Assembly: GCA_036504335.1 (NCBI GenBank)
Contig: DASXVJ010000035.1
Span: 152,018 to 216,017, forward strand
Reading direction: 5' to 3'
Source: Fen-183 sp036504335
GTDB lineage: Bacteria > Acidobacteriota > Thermoanaerobaculia > UBA5066
DNA: 64,000 nt
Part shown: positions 1 through 7,108 of the stretch, in pieces
Numbering within the stretch: position 1 is the stretch's first letter
Layout of the letters: each line of letters starts with the position of its first letter
Translations under genes and position numbers: made by a program
Notes under the pieces: generated by a model
Told to the model about the DNA's origin: nothing
Seen by the model: the letters and a program-made list of their open reading frames with translations, nothing else
Database searches by the model: none

Positions 1-618
1 AATTCCGACACGACCGCGTTCAACCTCGGCTTCAACCTCCAGTACGACCCGAAGACGCACAGCCTCTTCAAGGCAGAAGCCTTCTACCTGCGCTCGACGG
101 CGGACGGAGTCGTGAACGTCGACAAGGCAACCGCGACTCTGCGCTACGAGTACAAGATCTCGGACCGCGTCTACGGCTTCGCGCAGATCGCCTACCTCCG
201 CGACCAGAACAAGAACGTCACGTACCTCATCGCTCCCATGGTGGGAGCCGGCTATTACGTCGTGAAGGAGAAGGCCCTCGAGCTGACCCTCGACGGCTCC
301 ATCGGCGGCGCGTTCGAGAAGGATTCGGGGTTCGATGCCACGTCGAGCAGCGCGTTCGCCGTCGGTGAAGCGTTCCTCTGGAAGATCTCCCCGGCGGCCA
401 CGTTCACCCAGAAGGCGGGGGGCCTCTGGAAGATGAACGACACGTCCGATTCCTTCTACCATTTCGAGGTCGGAGTCGCCGCGACCCTGACGAAGTCTTT
501 CGAGTTGAAGGTCGCCTATCTCGTCGACTACAAGAACAAGCCGATCTCGACGGATCCGAACAACCCTCTCAAGAAGACGGACACGGCCCTCGTCGCCTCG
601 GTCCTCTACAAGTTCTAG
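1..618 (+). CDS. DUF481 (YdiY-like) outer-membrane beta-barrel protein, 5' truncated by the window edge
   Basis: The open frame enters from the left edge, so the N-terminus is missing. About 205 residues are visible and end in the typical outer-membrane C-terminus with a final Phe (ALVASVLYKF). Alternating hydrophobic and polar strands such as ATLRYEYKISDRVYGFAQ and YHFEVGVAATL match the DUF481 / salt-induced outer-membrane protein family, whose function is poorly defined. The first Met at 112 is internal: the frame upstream (NLGFNLQYDPKTHSLFKAEA) clearly belongs to the same barrel. A possible small gene on the other strand overlaps its last 50 bases. Family assignment is from strand pattern and motif memory. 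Confidence 0.8.
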   Translation, partial: NSDTTAFNLGFNLQYDPKTHSLFKAEAFYLRSTADGVVNVDKATATLRYEYKISDRVYGFAQIAYLRDQNKNVTYLIAPMVGAGYYVVKEKALELTLDGSIGGAFEKDSGFDATSSSAFAVGEAFLWKISPAATFTQKAGGLWKMNDTSDSFYHFEVGVAATLTKSFELKVAYLVDYKNKPISTDPNNPLKKTDTALVASVLYKF

Positions 619-763
619 GCCACTTCGCGGGCGGCTTCGGCGCGGGTTTCGCCGCCGGGGCCGCCGCGGCCTTCGCGCGCACGTAGTGGTATTCGAGGAA
701 CGGGCGCCTGAGGTCGCCGGGCAGCTTCTCCTCGAAGATCTCGTAGTACTCGTCGTTGCTCAT
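569..763 (-). CDS. small hypothetical ORF, possibly a gene remnant
   Basis: A 64-residue frame begins MSNDEYYEIFEEKLPGDL and continues with an Ala/Pro/Lys-rich tail that runs 50 bases into the end of the convergent DUF481 gene. The first 35 residues look like real helical protein, and the same frame stays protein-like upstream of the Met (ARQSAEVALRLVK) back to a TGA at 827-829. There is no good Shine-Dalgarno. It may be the tail of a decayed gene rather than an intact one. The rest of the 765-983 gap shows nothing else convincing apart from the isocitrate lyase leader. Confidence 0.3.
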   Translation of the reverse strand: MSNDEYYEIFEEKLPGDLRRPFLEYHYVRAKAAAAPAAKPAPKPPAKWPRTCRGPRRRGPCPSS

Positions 764-983
764 CTTGACGAGCCGTAGCGCGACCTCCGCGGACTGACGG
801 GCACGTGGCGCGAGCGATTCTGCTGTTCATGCCGGCAGTTCTACTGGGCCGTCGAAGAAACCGCCTCCAAAAAACGTGGGAGCCCCGGGCGGAAATCTCC
901 CTGATGCACCTGACTCAACTGCGGTAAATTCCGCCGGCCCCGATGTTGGGAGAGGCATGAACACGCGAGGGGAGGAACATCCC

Positions 984-2291
984 ATGTACCGCACGCAGTC
1001 CGTCACCGAGCTCGAGCGCTCCTGGGCCAACGACCTCAGGTGGAAGGGGATCGTCCGTCCCTACACGGCGCAGGAGGTCGACCGCCTCCGCGGGACCGTC
1101 CAGCTCGACCACTCGATCGCCCGCATGGGCGCCGAGCGCCTCTGGAACCTCCTCCACACGGAGAAATTCGTCCGCGCGCTCGGGGCGCTGACGGGCAACC
1201 AGGCCGTCCAGCAGGTGCAGGCCGGGCTCAAGGCCATCTACCTCTCGGGCTGGCAGGTCGCGGGCGACGCGAACGACGCCCTCACGATGTACCCGGACCA
1301 GAGCCTCTACCCCGTCACGTCCGTCCCGACCGTGATCCGCAAGGTCAACAACGCCCTCATGCGCGCGGACCAGATCCAGCACATGGAGGGGAAGACCGAC
1401 ATCTACTACTTCGCGCCGATCGTCGCGGACGCCGAGGCCGGCTTCGGCGGCCCGCTCAACACGTTCGAGCTCGTGAAGTCGATGATCGAGGCGGGAGCCG
1501 CCGGCATCCACCTCGAGGACCAGCTCTCGTCCCTCAAGAAGTGCGGGCACATGGGCGGCAAGGTCCTCGTCCCGATCCACGACTTCATCCAGAAGCTCAT
1601 CGCGGCGCGCCTCGCGGCCGACGTCATGGGCGTGCCGACCGTCTTCATCGGCCGGACGGACTCCCTCGGCGCGAACCTCATCCGCGGCGACATCGACAAG
1701 GTCGACCAGGACTTCCTCACGGGCGACCGCACGGCGGACGGCTTCTACATCGTCAAGGGCGGCCTCGAGTACGCGGTGGCGCGCGCGTGCGCGTTCGCGC
1801 CGTACGTCGACCTCATCTGGTGCGAGACGTCGACGCCCGACATCGGCGAGGCGAAGGCCTTCGCCCAGGGCGTCCACGAGAAGTTCCCGGGCAAGCCGCT
1901 CGCCTACAACTGCTCGCCGTCCTTCAACTGGAAGCGCAAGCTCTCCGACGCCGACATCGCCGCGTTCCAGGAAGAGCTCGGCGCGATGGGTTACAAGTTC
2001 CAGTTCATCACGCTCGCGGGCTTCCACACGCTGAACGCGTCCATGTACGACCTCGCGCACGGCTACAAGGCGCAGGGCATGACGGCCTTCGTCAAGCTCC
2101 AGGAGCACGAGTTCGAGATGGAGAGGACAGCGGGCTTCCAGGCCGTCAAGCACCAGCGCTTCGTCGGCGCCGGGTACTTCGACCAGATCCAGATGACCGT
2201 CACCGGCGGCGAGGTCTCCACGGCGGCCCTCAAGGGCTCGACCGAGGAAGAGCAGTTCTACGCCGGAGCGGAAAAGAAGAAGGAGCACTGA
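984..2291 (+). CDS. aceA: isocitrate lyase
   Basis: Glyoxylate-shunt enzyme that splits isocitrate into glyoxylate and succinate in the cytoplasm. The 435-residue product matches the bacterial ICL length. The catalytic signature KKCGHMGGK lies at residues 185-193 with the active Cys at 187, and other family blocks (YLSGWQVAGDAN, YPDQSLYP, PIVADAEAGFGG, YNCSPSFNW) are intact. The ATG at 984 is preceded by GGGGAGGA and gives the best alignment with E. coli AceA; an in-frame ATG at 957 with GGGAGAGG is an alternative that would add nine residues. A weak TAAATT box sits at 925-930. No malate synthase gene lies in the window. Confidence 0.97.
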   Translation: MYRTQSVTELERSWANDLRWKGIVRPYTAQEVDRLRGTVQLDHSIARMGAERLWNLLHTEKFVRALGALTGNQAVQQVQAGLKAIYLSGWQVAGDANDALTMYPDQSLYPVTSVPTVIRKVNNALMRADQIQHMEGKTDIYYFAPIVADAEAGFGGPLNTFELVKSMIEAGAAGIHLEDQLSSLKKCGHMGGKVLVPIHDFIQKLIAARLAADVMGVPTVFIGRTDSLGANLIRGDIDKVDQDFLTGDRTADGFYIVKGGLEYAVARACAFAPYVDLIWCETSTPDIGEAKAFAQGVHEKFPGKPLAYNCSPSFNWKRKLSDADIAAFQEELGAMGYKFQFITLAGFHTLNASMYDLAHGYKAQGMTAFVKLQEHEFEMERTAGFQAVKHQRFVGAGYFDQIQMTVTGGEVSTAALKGSTEEEQFYAGAEKKKEH

Positions 2292-2321
2292 TGGCAGCGG
2301 CCGCGGCGTAAGATTTCCCCC

Positions 2322-2381
2322 ATGAGACGCGCCGCGGCCCCGCCGTCGAAGTTCTCGCAGGCGCAGCCGCCGAAGAGCTGA
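2322..2381 (+). CDS. 19-residue ORF with a tail motif shared with the secreted protein at 8054
   Basis: Very short frame starting MRRAAAPPSKFSQAQ and ending four bases before the next gene. Its interest is that the secreted protein encoded at 8054-8662 ends in almost the same motif (SSKFAQAQ after an AAAPPA stretch), and the DNA is similar too. It may be a translated leader, a relic of a second copy, or chance. No Shine-Dalgarno is evident. Confidence 0.2.
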   Translation: MRRAAAPPSKFSQAQPPKS

Positions 2382-2384
2382 CCC

Positions 2385-2966
2385 GTGGGCTCCTGGACTC
2401 CCCCGCCCGGGCAGTCGGCGCCGCCCGCGCCGCCGTCGCGCTTCGACGCGGGCCGGCCCGCGTCCCCGGCCGGGCCTTCCGGGACGACGGTTCTTTTCCT
2501 GCTCGCCGCCGTGGCTGCGGCCGCGTGGTTCCTCACGCATCGGCCGCAGCGCGTCGCGAGCGCGGCTCTTCCGCGTCTGGCCGTGGACGGCGCGACGACC
2601 GGCGAGACCGGCTCGGCCGAACGCTGCGGCGGCGAGAAGGGCTGCCTGATCGTCTACGTCGCGCCGTGGTGCGGGCCGTGCAAGCAGTCGCTCCCCCACG
2701 ACCGCGCGCTCGCCGACCTCGTGAAGACGCGCGGGATCGAGACGACGTTCGTCGTCGGCATGGACTCCCTGCCGAAGTGCCAGGAGATGGCGCGCGCGAT
2801 CGGCCGCGAGGTCCTCGTCGACGAGAAGGGAACGTGGGCGCGGAAGATGGGGATCCGCGGCGTCCCGCATTTCCTCGTCACCGGCACGGACGGCCGCGTG
2901 AAGAAGCGGCAGGCCGGCGCCCTTCTCGGCCCCCCCGAGGAGTTCGCGCGGCGGCTGGGGCTCTAG
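2385..2966 (+). CDS. membrane-anchored thioredoxin-like (TlpA-type) protein
   Basis: 193 residues starting at GTG. After a Pro/Ala-rich cytoplasmic stretch there is one membrane segment at about 33-50 (TTVLFLLAAVAAAAWFL), then a thioredoxin fold facing the periplasm. The redox motif WCGPC is at residues 95-99 (Cys96, Cys99) and the cis-proline loop appears as RGVPHFL. A second Cys pair in ERCGGEKGC just before the fold and another Cys in LPKCQEM are unusual. Probably a thiol-disulfide reductase or cytochrome-maturation type factor; the partner is unknown. The GTG lacks an obvious ribosome site, so the exact start is uncertain. Confidence 0.75.
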   Translation: MGSWTPPPGQSAPPAPPSRFDAGRPASPAGPSGTTVLFLLAAVAAAAWFLTHRPQRVASAALPRLAVDGATTGETGSAERCGGEKGCLIVYVAPWCGPCKQSLPHDRALADLVKTRGIETTFVVGMDSLPKCQEMARAIGREVLVDEKGTWARKMGIRGVPHFLVTGTDGRVKKRQAGALLGPPEEFARRLGL

Positions 2967-2999
2967 GAAACCCGTCGGATCCTCGCCGCCTCGCACGCC

Positions 3000-3029
3000 T
3001 TGACATAAGCGAGCGCACGCTTATATATT
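3000..3029 (+). promoter_or_regulatory. TetR-type operator and promoter, copy 1
   Basis: The 20-base near-palindrome ATAAGCGAGCGCACGCTTAT at 3005-3024 lies between a perfect -35 TTGACA (3000-3005) and a -10 TATATT (3024-3029). The start codon of the SRPBCC gene is six bases after the -10, so the mRNA is probably leaderless. A repressor bound here would block the promoter. Identical sequence recurs at 7079. Confidence 0.75.
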
Positions 3030-3035
3030 GGGCTC

Positions 3036-3560
3036 ATGGAAAACAGCACACGTCCATCCGAAGGCCCCCGCCCAGCCCCCCTTCCTCCCCCGGCCGTATC
3101 CGTGACACGGACCTTCACGCAGAGGATCAAGGCCTCCCCCGACCGCGTCTTCCCGCTTCTCTGCCCCGTCCGCGAGGCCGAGTGGCTGGACGGCTGGACG
3201 CACCAGCTCCTGCGCTCGGAGTCGGGCCTCGCGGAGGAGGGCTGCGTCTTCCGGACCGTGTTCCCCGGAGAGCCGGAGACGATCTGGATCGTCACGCGCC
3301 ACGAGCCCGGGACCGGGCGCGTGGACTTCGCCCGCGTGACCGCCGGCCTGGTTGCGACGCGCCTCACGATCCAGGTGAGGCCGGCGAGGGCGGGTGAGAG
3401 CTCCGTGGAGATCACCTACGAGTTCACGCCCACCAGCTCCGCCGGGGTGCGCCTCGTCTCCGAGAGGCACTCGGAAGACGCGTTCCACGAGTCAATGAAG
3501 TGGTGGGAGGCTTCCATGAATCACTTCCTGGAGTCGGGAACGACCCTGAGGCACCCCTGA
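3036..3560 (+). CDS. SRPBCC (START/Bet v1-like) ligand-binding family protein
   Basis: 174 residues. After a Pro-rich N-terminus the body (VTRTFTQRIKASPDRVFPLLCP...EWLDGW) has the helix-grip fold pattern of SRPBCC proteins, including the central TYEFTPTSSAGVRL strand and the long C-terminal helix with KWWEASMNHFLE. These proteins bind hydrophobic ligands or act as cyclases or activators; the ligand here is unknown. It is directly controlled by operator copy 1, so it belongs to the local TetR regulon. The ATG at 3036 sits six bases behind the -10 box, consistent with leaderless translation. A second, unrelated SRPBCC gene lies at 12737. Confidence 0.75.
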   Translation: MENSTRPSEGPRPAPLPPPAVSVTRTFTQRIKASPDRVFPLLCPVREAEWLDGWTHQLLRSESGLAEEGCVFRTVFPGEPETIWIVTRHEPGTGRVDFARVTAGLVATRLTIQVRPARAGESSVEITYEFTPTSSAGVRLVSERHSEDAFHESMKWWEASMNHFLESGTTLRHP

Positions 3561-3585
3561 ACGGGGGGAGCCGGCTGGAGGCGCC

Positions 3586-3987
3586 ATGAAGAACCTGGTC
3601 GAAGAAATACACGGAATCAGCCCGGACATCCGGTACGTCGCGGTCTACCGCGACGGAACGCTCGTCTCGTCCGTGAAGCCGGGCCTGGAGGGGGCGAGCA
3701 GCTCCGAGTCGGACAAGTACGAGGAGCTGATCGTGAACCCCGCCCTCCTCACGCTCGTGACCCAGCGCGGGAACATCGACTGCGGCGGGGCCCGGTTTCT
3801 GCTCGTGCGCTACGGCAGTTTTTTCGAGTACGTGGCGCCCGTCTCCGGGGGCCACGTCTCCGTCGGAATCGACGCGAAGGCGGAACCTCTGAAGCTCGCG
3901 GCCGCGATCCAGATGATGATCGCCTCCTGGTCCGAATCAGCGCTCTTACGAGTCGATGGTCATGACTTTCCTTCACCTCCAAAATGA
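3586..3987 (+). CDS. small profilin/roadblock-like hypothetical protein
   Basis: 133 residues, ATG preceded by GGAGGC. The sequence pattern (helix, then IRYVAVYRDGTLVSS, then a helix, then ARFLLVRYGSFFEYVAPVSGGHVSVGID) fits the roadblock/LC7 or profilin-like alpha/beta fold often seen near MglA-type GTPases or in signalling proteins. No catalytic motif is visible. It follows the SRPBCC gene by 25 bases and may be co-transcribed with it. Its last 28 bases overlap the convergent membrane-protein gene. Fold assignment is tentative. Confidence 0.6.
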   Translation: MKNLVEEIHGISPDIRYVAVYRDGTLVSSVKPGLEGASSSESDKYEELIVNPALLTLVTQRGNIDCGGARFLLVRYGSFFEYVAPVSGGHVSVGIDAKAEPLKLAAAIQMMIASWSESALLRVDGHDFPSPPK

Positions 3988-4361
3988 AACGCCGCCGCGA
4001 AGAGGCCTCCGAGTGCGGCCTGCAGCACGAACGTGGGAGCGGCCTTGCCGGTGGCGAGGATGCCCGCCTGGACGGCCCGGAGCTCCGCGGCGAAGAAGCC
4101 GGCGATCACCACGAGCGTGAAGGCCGCGATCGCGCGCCGCTCCCGGGGGCGCCGAGACGCCCAGAGCAGCAGGATCGTCCAGCCCAGCATGAGGGACGCC
4201 GCGCAACCCATCGCCAGGCGAGCGCCGGGCGAGTCCGGCAGGCCCCACACGGAGGCCGCCAGACGTGGCGAGAGCATCGGCGGCAACGTGCACGCGTCAG
4301 CGATGGCTCCGGTGAGGAATGCGATCCGGAGAAGGCGGCCTTCGGCGTCAGCCCCACGCAT
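3960..4361 (-). CDS. small four-helix integral membrane protein
   Basis: 133 residues with about four hydrophobic segments (IAFLTGAIADACTLPPML, LAMGCAASLMLGWTILLLW, AIAAFTLVVIAGFFAAE, FVLQAALGGLFAAAFHF). No enzymatic motif is recognised. The ATG lies inside the end of the arylamine N-acetyltransferase gene (14-base overlap), so it is the third gene of the GNAT-NAT operon under operator copy 2. It could export or sense the compound handled by that operon, but this is inference from position only. Confidence 0.6.
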   Translation of the reverse strand: MRGADAEGRLLRIAFLTGAIADACTLPPMLSPRLAASVWGLPDSPGARLAMGCAASLMLGWTILLLWASRRPRERRAIAAFTLVVIAGFFAAELRAVQAGILATGKAAPTFVLQAALGGLFAAAFHFGGEGKS

Positions 4362-5190
4362 CGGTGAGACCTCCGAGCGCGCCGAGGACGTCGCTCACGA
4401 TCCTCCCGGGAATGTCGAACCGCGCCTGGACCTCCGCGACGAGCTCCTTCCGGTTGCGCAGCGCACGCGACCTCGACTCGAGGCCCCGGGACTCGACCAC
4501 CGTGAGGTTATGGATGAACAGGGCCTCGCCTGGCCGGAAGCGGGCGAGGAGCAGCGCGTTCAGAAACGTCGCGTCGGGGCGGAACGAGGCCGCGACGGCC
4601 TCGTGGAAATCCGCCAGAGCCTTCGGAGCGGGCTTGACGACGTAGAAATGCCTGACGGCGCCGTCGCGGTGCAGCTCGAGGCGTGATCGCCCTTCGCGGT
4701 CCTGCGGCCGGAGGACCCATCGGTCCCGCCCCAGTGCGACGACGTGGTCGGCTTCCAGGTCACGCGGCAACGGTTCGAGGAAGGGCGCCGCATAACCGGC
4801 GTCGAGCAGGAACTCGCGCCCCTCGACCCGGGCCAGGACGACCATGTGGACGTCCGGGTTCTGCATGTCGGCGCCGCAAAGCGTGACGTCGTAGCCGAGG
4901 GATGCGAGAAGCGCGTACAAGTTGTAGTTGTTCGCGTAGCACGTACCCCCGAAACCGAACCGCTCGATCCCGTCCAGGAACTCCGGCGCCTCCGGCACCG
5001 CCGCGAGCCCGCGGAGTTTCCAGCGGTGGATTTTCGAGACGTTCTCGAATGGAACCCGCGTCACGTAGGCCGCCACGAGTTCCCGGAGCGCTGCCAGGCC
5101 TGGATCCTGAGACGTCGTCCCGAGGATCCGCAGGAACCGGTCCACGAGATCGTCCGACAGACGGGGGGCGGGGCGGCGTGCCGCGTTCAT
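4348..5190 (-). CDS. arylamine N-acetyltransferase (NAT family)
   Basis: Transfers acetyl groups from acetyl-CoA to arylamines, hydrazines or related amines. The 280-residue protein has the full Cys-His-Asp triad: Cys84 in GGTCYANNYNLY, His115 in DVHMVV and Asp130 in LLDAGY. The N-terminal RVPFENVSK block is also typical. It is the second gene of an operon, starting two bases after the GNAT stop and overlapping the following membrane protein gene. Control by the TetR operator upstream of the GNAT gene suggests induction by a xenobiotic or secondary metabolite amine. Confidence 0.9.
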   Translation of the reverse strand: MNAARRPAPRLSDDLVDRFLRILGTTSQDPGLAALRELVAAYVTRVPFENVSKIHRWKLRGLAAVPEAPEFLDGIERFGFGGTCYANNYNLYALLASLGYDVTLCGADMQNPDVHMVVLARVEGREFLLDAGYAAPFLEPLPRDLEADHVVALGRDRWVLRPQDREGRSRLELHRDGAVRHFYVVKPAPKALADFHEAVAASFRPDATFLNALLLARFRPGEALFIHNLTVVESRGLESRSRALRNRKELVAEVQARFDIPGRIVSDVLGALGGLTDAWG

Positions 5191-5192
5191 GT

Positions 5193-5606
5193 TCAGGCGT
5201 CCGGTCGCAGCTGCATGCCCGGAGCGTCGTCCGGCCTCGGCTCGAACCCGTTACGGAGGTAGAAGGCGGTCTTCCCCCGCGCGGAGAAGAGCTGGAGGTC
5301 CCGGATTCCCGCCTCGCGGCAACGGGCCACGAGCCGGGACAGCACCTGCGACCCCAGTCCCGTGCGCTGGTACGCGGGCCGCACGATCATGTCGTACACC
5401 ATGGCGTGGAGGATCCCGTCCGAAACGACGCGCCCGAAAGCCACGAGCCGGTCGCCGTCCCAGGCGCTCACCGCATACCAGCTGTTCAAGTTCGCGCGTT
5501 CGAGGTCTGCCGGCGTGGCGCCGTACTCCGCGTTCCAGCCCGTCGTCTCGAAGAGCTCGTGGTACGCGACGGCGTCGGGCAGTTCGGTTTCGAGCCTGAT
5601 CGTCAT
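5193..5606 (-). CDS. GNAT family N-acetyltransferase
   Basis: 137 residues. The acetyl-CoA binding motif A appears as RPAYQRTGLGSQVL, followed by the C-terminal FYLRNGFEP block typical of GNAT enzymes. Substrate unknown. First gene of the operon GNAT - arylamine N-acetyltransferase - membrane protein, divergent from the TetR gene and driven by a TTGACA-N16-TATATT promoter whose spacer is operator copy 2. A GAGGA element precedes the ATG. Two different acetyltransferases in one repressible operon suggests detoxification or modification of an amine compound. Confidence 0.88.
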   Translation of the reverse strand: MTIRLETELPDAVAYHELFETTGWNAEYGATPADLERANLNSWYAVSAWDGDRLVAFGRVVSDGILHAMVYDMIVRPAYQRTGLGSQVLSRLVARCREAGIRDLQLFSARGKTAFYLRNGFEPRPDDAPGMQLRPDA

Positions 5607-5628
5607 GGGGGTCCTCGCGAAACGAAAT

Positions 5629-5669
5629 GAATATAAGCGCTTGCTCGCTTATGTCAAGTACGCTAGAGT
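5629..5669. promoter_or_regulatory. TetR-type operator, copy 2, between divergent promoters
   Basis: ATAAGCGCTTGCTCGCTTAT at 5633-5652 keeps the outer half-sites ATAAGCG and CGCTTAT with a different centre. On the minus strand it fills the spacer of TTGACA (5657-5652) and TATATT upstream of the GNAT gene. On the plus strand TTGCTC (5641-5646) and TAGAGT (5664-5669), 17 bases apart, would drive the regulator gene, whose ATG is six bases further on. This predicts autoregulation. Confidence 0.72.
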
Positions 5670-5675
5670 GACGCC

Positions 5676-6272
5676 ATGGGACGTCACAAGACCATCTCCG
5701 ACGAAGAGGTCCTCCGTGTCGCTCGCAAGGCGTTTCGGACCGGTGGCTTTGCGGTGAGCGGACGGGAGATCGCGCGGCTGGCGGGGGTCTCCGAGGCGGT
5801 CCTGTATCAGCGGTTCGAGAGCAAGGACGCGCTCTTCTTCGCCGCGATGGCCCCGACCGAGCCGGATCTCGCCGAGCTCCTGGGCCCGCGCGGATCGGAA
5901 GGAGATGCTCACGCCTGGGTCCGCGGCGCCGTGGAGCGCATGACGACCTACTTCGAGGATCTCATTCCGCTCGCGATCCAGGTGCTGGTCCATCCGGACC
6001 GCAAGAAGGGCTCGTCCCGCGAAGGCGGCCCGGCCCTCACGAAGCTGGAGAAGGAATTCTCGAACCGCCTTCGGTCGCTGCAGCAGCGGGGCGAGATCGC
6101 GCCTGGCCGGCCTCAGGCGATCGCACGACTCCTGACCGCGTTGGCGCACGACTGGGCCCTCCACAACGCGTTTCTCTCCCACCGTCCCCGCCTCGACCGG
6201 GCATCTCTCGCGGCCTGCGTCGAAATCGTCTGGCGGGGCCTGGCTCCCGGCCGCCCGGCGGCGAAACGCTGA
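5676..6272 (+). CDS. TetR/AcrR family transcriptional repressor
   Basis: 198 residues. The N-terminal helix-turn-helix is classic for the family: VARKAFRTGGFAVSGREIA followed by LAGVSEAVLYQRFESKDAL at about residues 15-53. The C-terminal two thirds is the variable ligand-binding helical domain. Three copies of an ATAAGCG...CGCTTAT palindrome within 4.1 kb, each in a promoter, make it the likely local repressor of the SRPBCC gene, the acetyltransferase operon, itself and the methyltransferase / rhodanese pair. The inducer cannot be read from sequence. Confidence 0.93.
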   Translation: MGRHKTISDEEVLRVARKAFRTGGFAVSGREIARLAGVSEAVLYQRFESKDALFFAAMAPTEPDLAELLGPRGSEGDAHAWVRGAVERMTTYFEDLIPLAIQVLVHPDRKKGSSREGGPALTKLEKEFSNRLRSLQQRGEIAPGRPQAIARLLTALAHDWALHNAFLSHRPRLDRASLAACVEIVWRGLAPGRPAAKR

Positions 6273-6294
6273 ACACGCGGCGAATTTCACGCGG

Positions 6295-6438
6295 TCACCG
6301 CGTCATCGGGATGTAGCTGCCGTCCAACGTGACCGCGTCGTTGAGGACGCCGTAAGCCACGAACCGCGACGCCCCCGAGAGCTTCTTCACCTTCGCGTAG
6401 CCGGCCGCGGTTCGCGCCTCGATGACCCGTCGGAGGCC
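6295..6438 (-). pseudogene. C-terminal remnant of a surface-type protein, in frame behind the methyltransferase stop
   Basis: Directly after, and in the same frame as, the TGA that ends the methyltransferase gene (6441-6439) runs an open 47-codon stretch containing SGASRFVAYGVLNDAVTLDG and ending YIPMTR. It has no start codon. From memory, FVAYGVxND...DGSYIP endings occur in secreted proteins of Acidobacteriota, so I read this as the surviving tail of a lost gene. Readthrough of the TGA giving an extended methyltransferase is possible but unsupported. Confidence 0.45.
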
Positions 6439-7080
6439 TCACGCCGCCGAGAAGACCTGGCTCACGAGGACCTTTCCGTTCGGCATCAGAAGGGTCCGCA
6501 GGCCCTCGACGCGCAAGCCACACTCCCCGGCCCGCCGCGCCACCTCTCCGGGCGCGTGCAGGCGCATGTGCGGGGCGAGTGCCGCGAGCGAGGAAAAGGG
6601 CGAGGGGCTCACGCGCTCCAGCGTCTCGGAGGCCTGCTGCGTGATGCAGCCGAAGAGCCCGCCGCGCTCGAGTCCCGATCGGACGAACCGAAGGCCGGCG
6701 GGAAGAGAAACGTATTCGAGAACGAGTCCCGCGAACAGGAACTCGACGGGCCGAAAGGGCGCCTCCCCCGCGAGCGCGACGTCGCAGACGACGGGCTCGA
6801 AGGCGCGGAACCTCCTGTCGAAGCGCACGCGGGTGGCCTCGACGTAGGCGGGGTTCAGGTCGAGCGCCACGACCCGGGTCGTCACGGCGGGATCGACCCT
6901 CTCGAGCCCGTTTCCCCCCGAGCAACCCAGGACGGCGACCGAGGCCGGCCGCCTTTCTTCGAGCAGCCGTCCGAACTCCGAGGCGAGCGCCTGGGCCTGG
7001 CCCACGTCGGGAAGGGCCATGTGACCCTCGTAATCGGCGAGGGGAATCGAGAGCCACGGATTGTCTTTCTGATTTACCAT
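6439..7080 (-). CDS. class I SAM-dependent methyltransferase-like protein
   Basis: 213 residues. The glycine-rich SAM loop is present as VAVLGCSGGNGLERVD and the acidic strand-2 residue as VVALDLNPAYVEATR. Strand 4 and 5 regions (VEFLFAGLVLEYVSL, GGLFGCITQQ) fit the Rossmann fold. The substrate is unknown. The ATG at 7080 lies within operator copy 3, so repressor binding would cover its start; a CATAAT box on the minus strand at 7103-7098 could be its -10. The upstream extension of the frame overlaps the divergent rhodanese gene and is rejected. Confidence 0.8.
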   Translation of the reverse strand: MVNQKDNPWLSIPLADYEGHMALPDVGQAQALASEFGRLLEERRPASVAVLGCSGGNGLERVDPAVTTRVVALDLNPAYVEATRVRFDRRFRAFEPVVCDVALAGEAPFRPVEFLFAGLVLEYVSLPAGLRFVRSGLERGGLFGCITQQASETLERVSPSPFSSLAALAPHMRLHAPGEVARRAGECGLRVEGLRTLLMPNGKVLVSQVFSAA

Positions 7081-7101
7081 AAGCGAGCGCACGCTTATTA
7101 T
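7073..7101 (+). promoter_or_regulatory. TetR-type operator and promoter, copy 3
   Basis: ATAAGCGAGCGCACGCTTAT at 7079-7098 is identical to copy 1. It fills the 17-base spacer between TTTACC (7073-7078) and TATTAT (7096-7101), which would drive the rhodanese gene as a leaderless mRNA from the ATG at 7109. It also overlaps the start codon of the divergent methyltransferase. Confidence 0.72.
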
Positions 7102-7108
7102 GACATCG

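Noticed and set aside
915..2996. Long minus-strand frame opposite isocitrate lyase and the thioredoxin gene
   Set aside because: Arg/Asp/Leu-rich shadow typical of GC-rich antisense frames; the plus strand has unmistakable enzymes.
6439..6441. TGA as selenocysteine codon joining the methyltransferase and its in-frame tail
   Set aside because: No SECIS-like hairpin visible by eye, and the methyltransferase fold is complete before the TGA.
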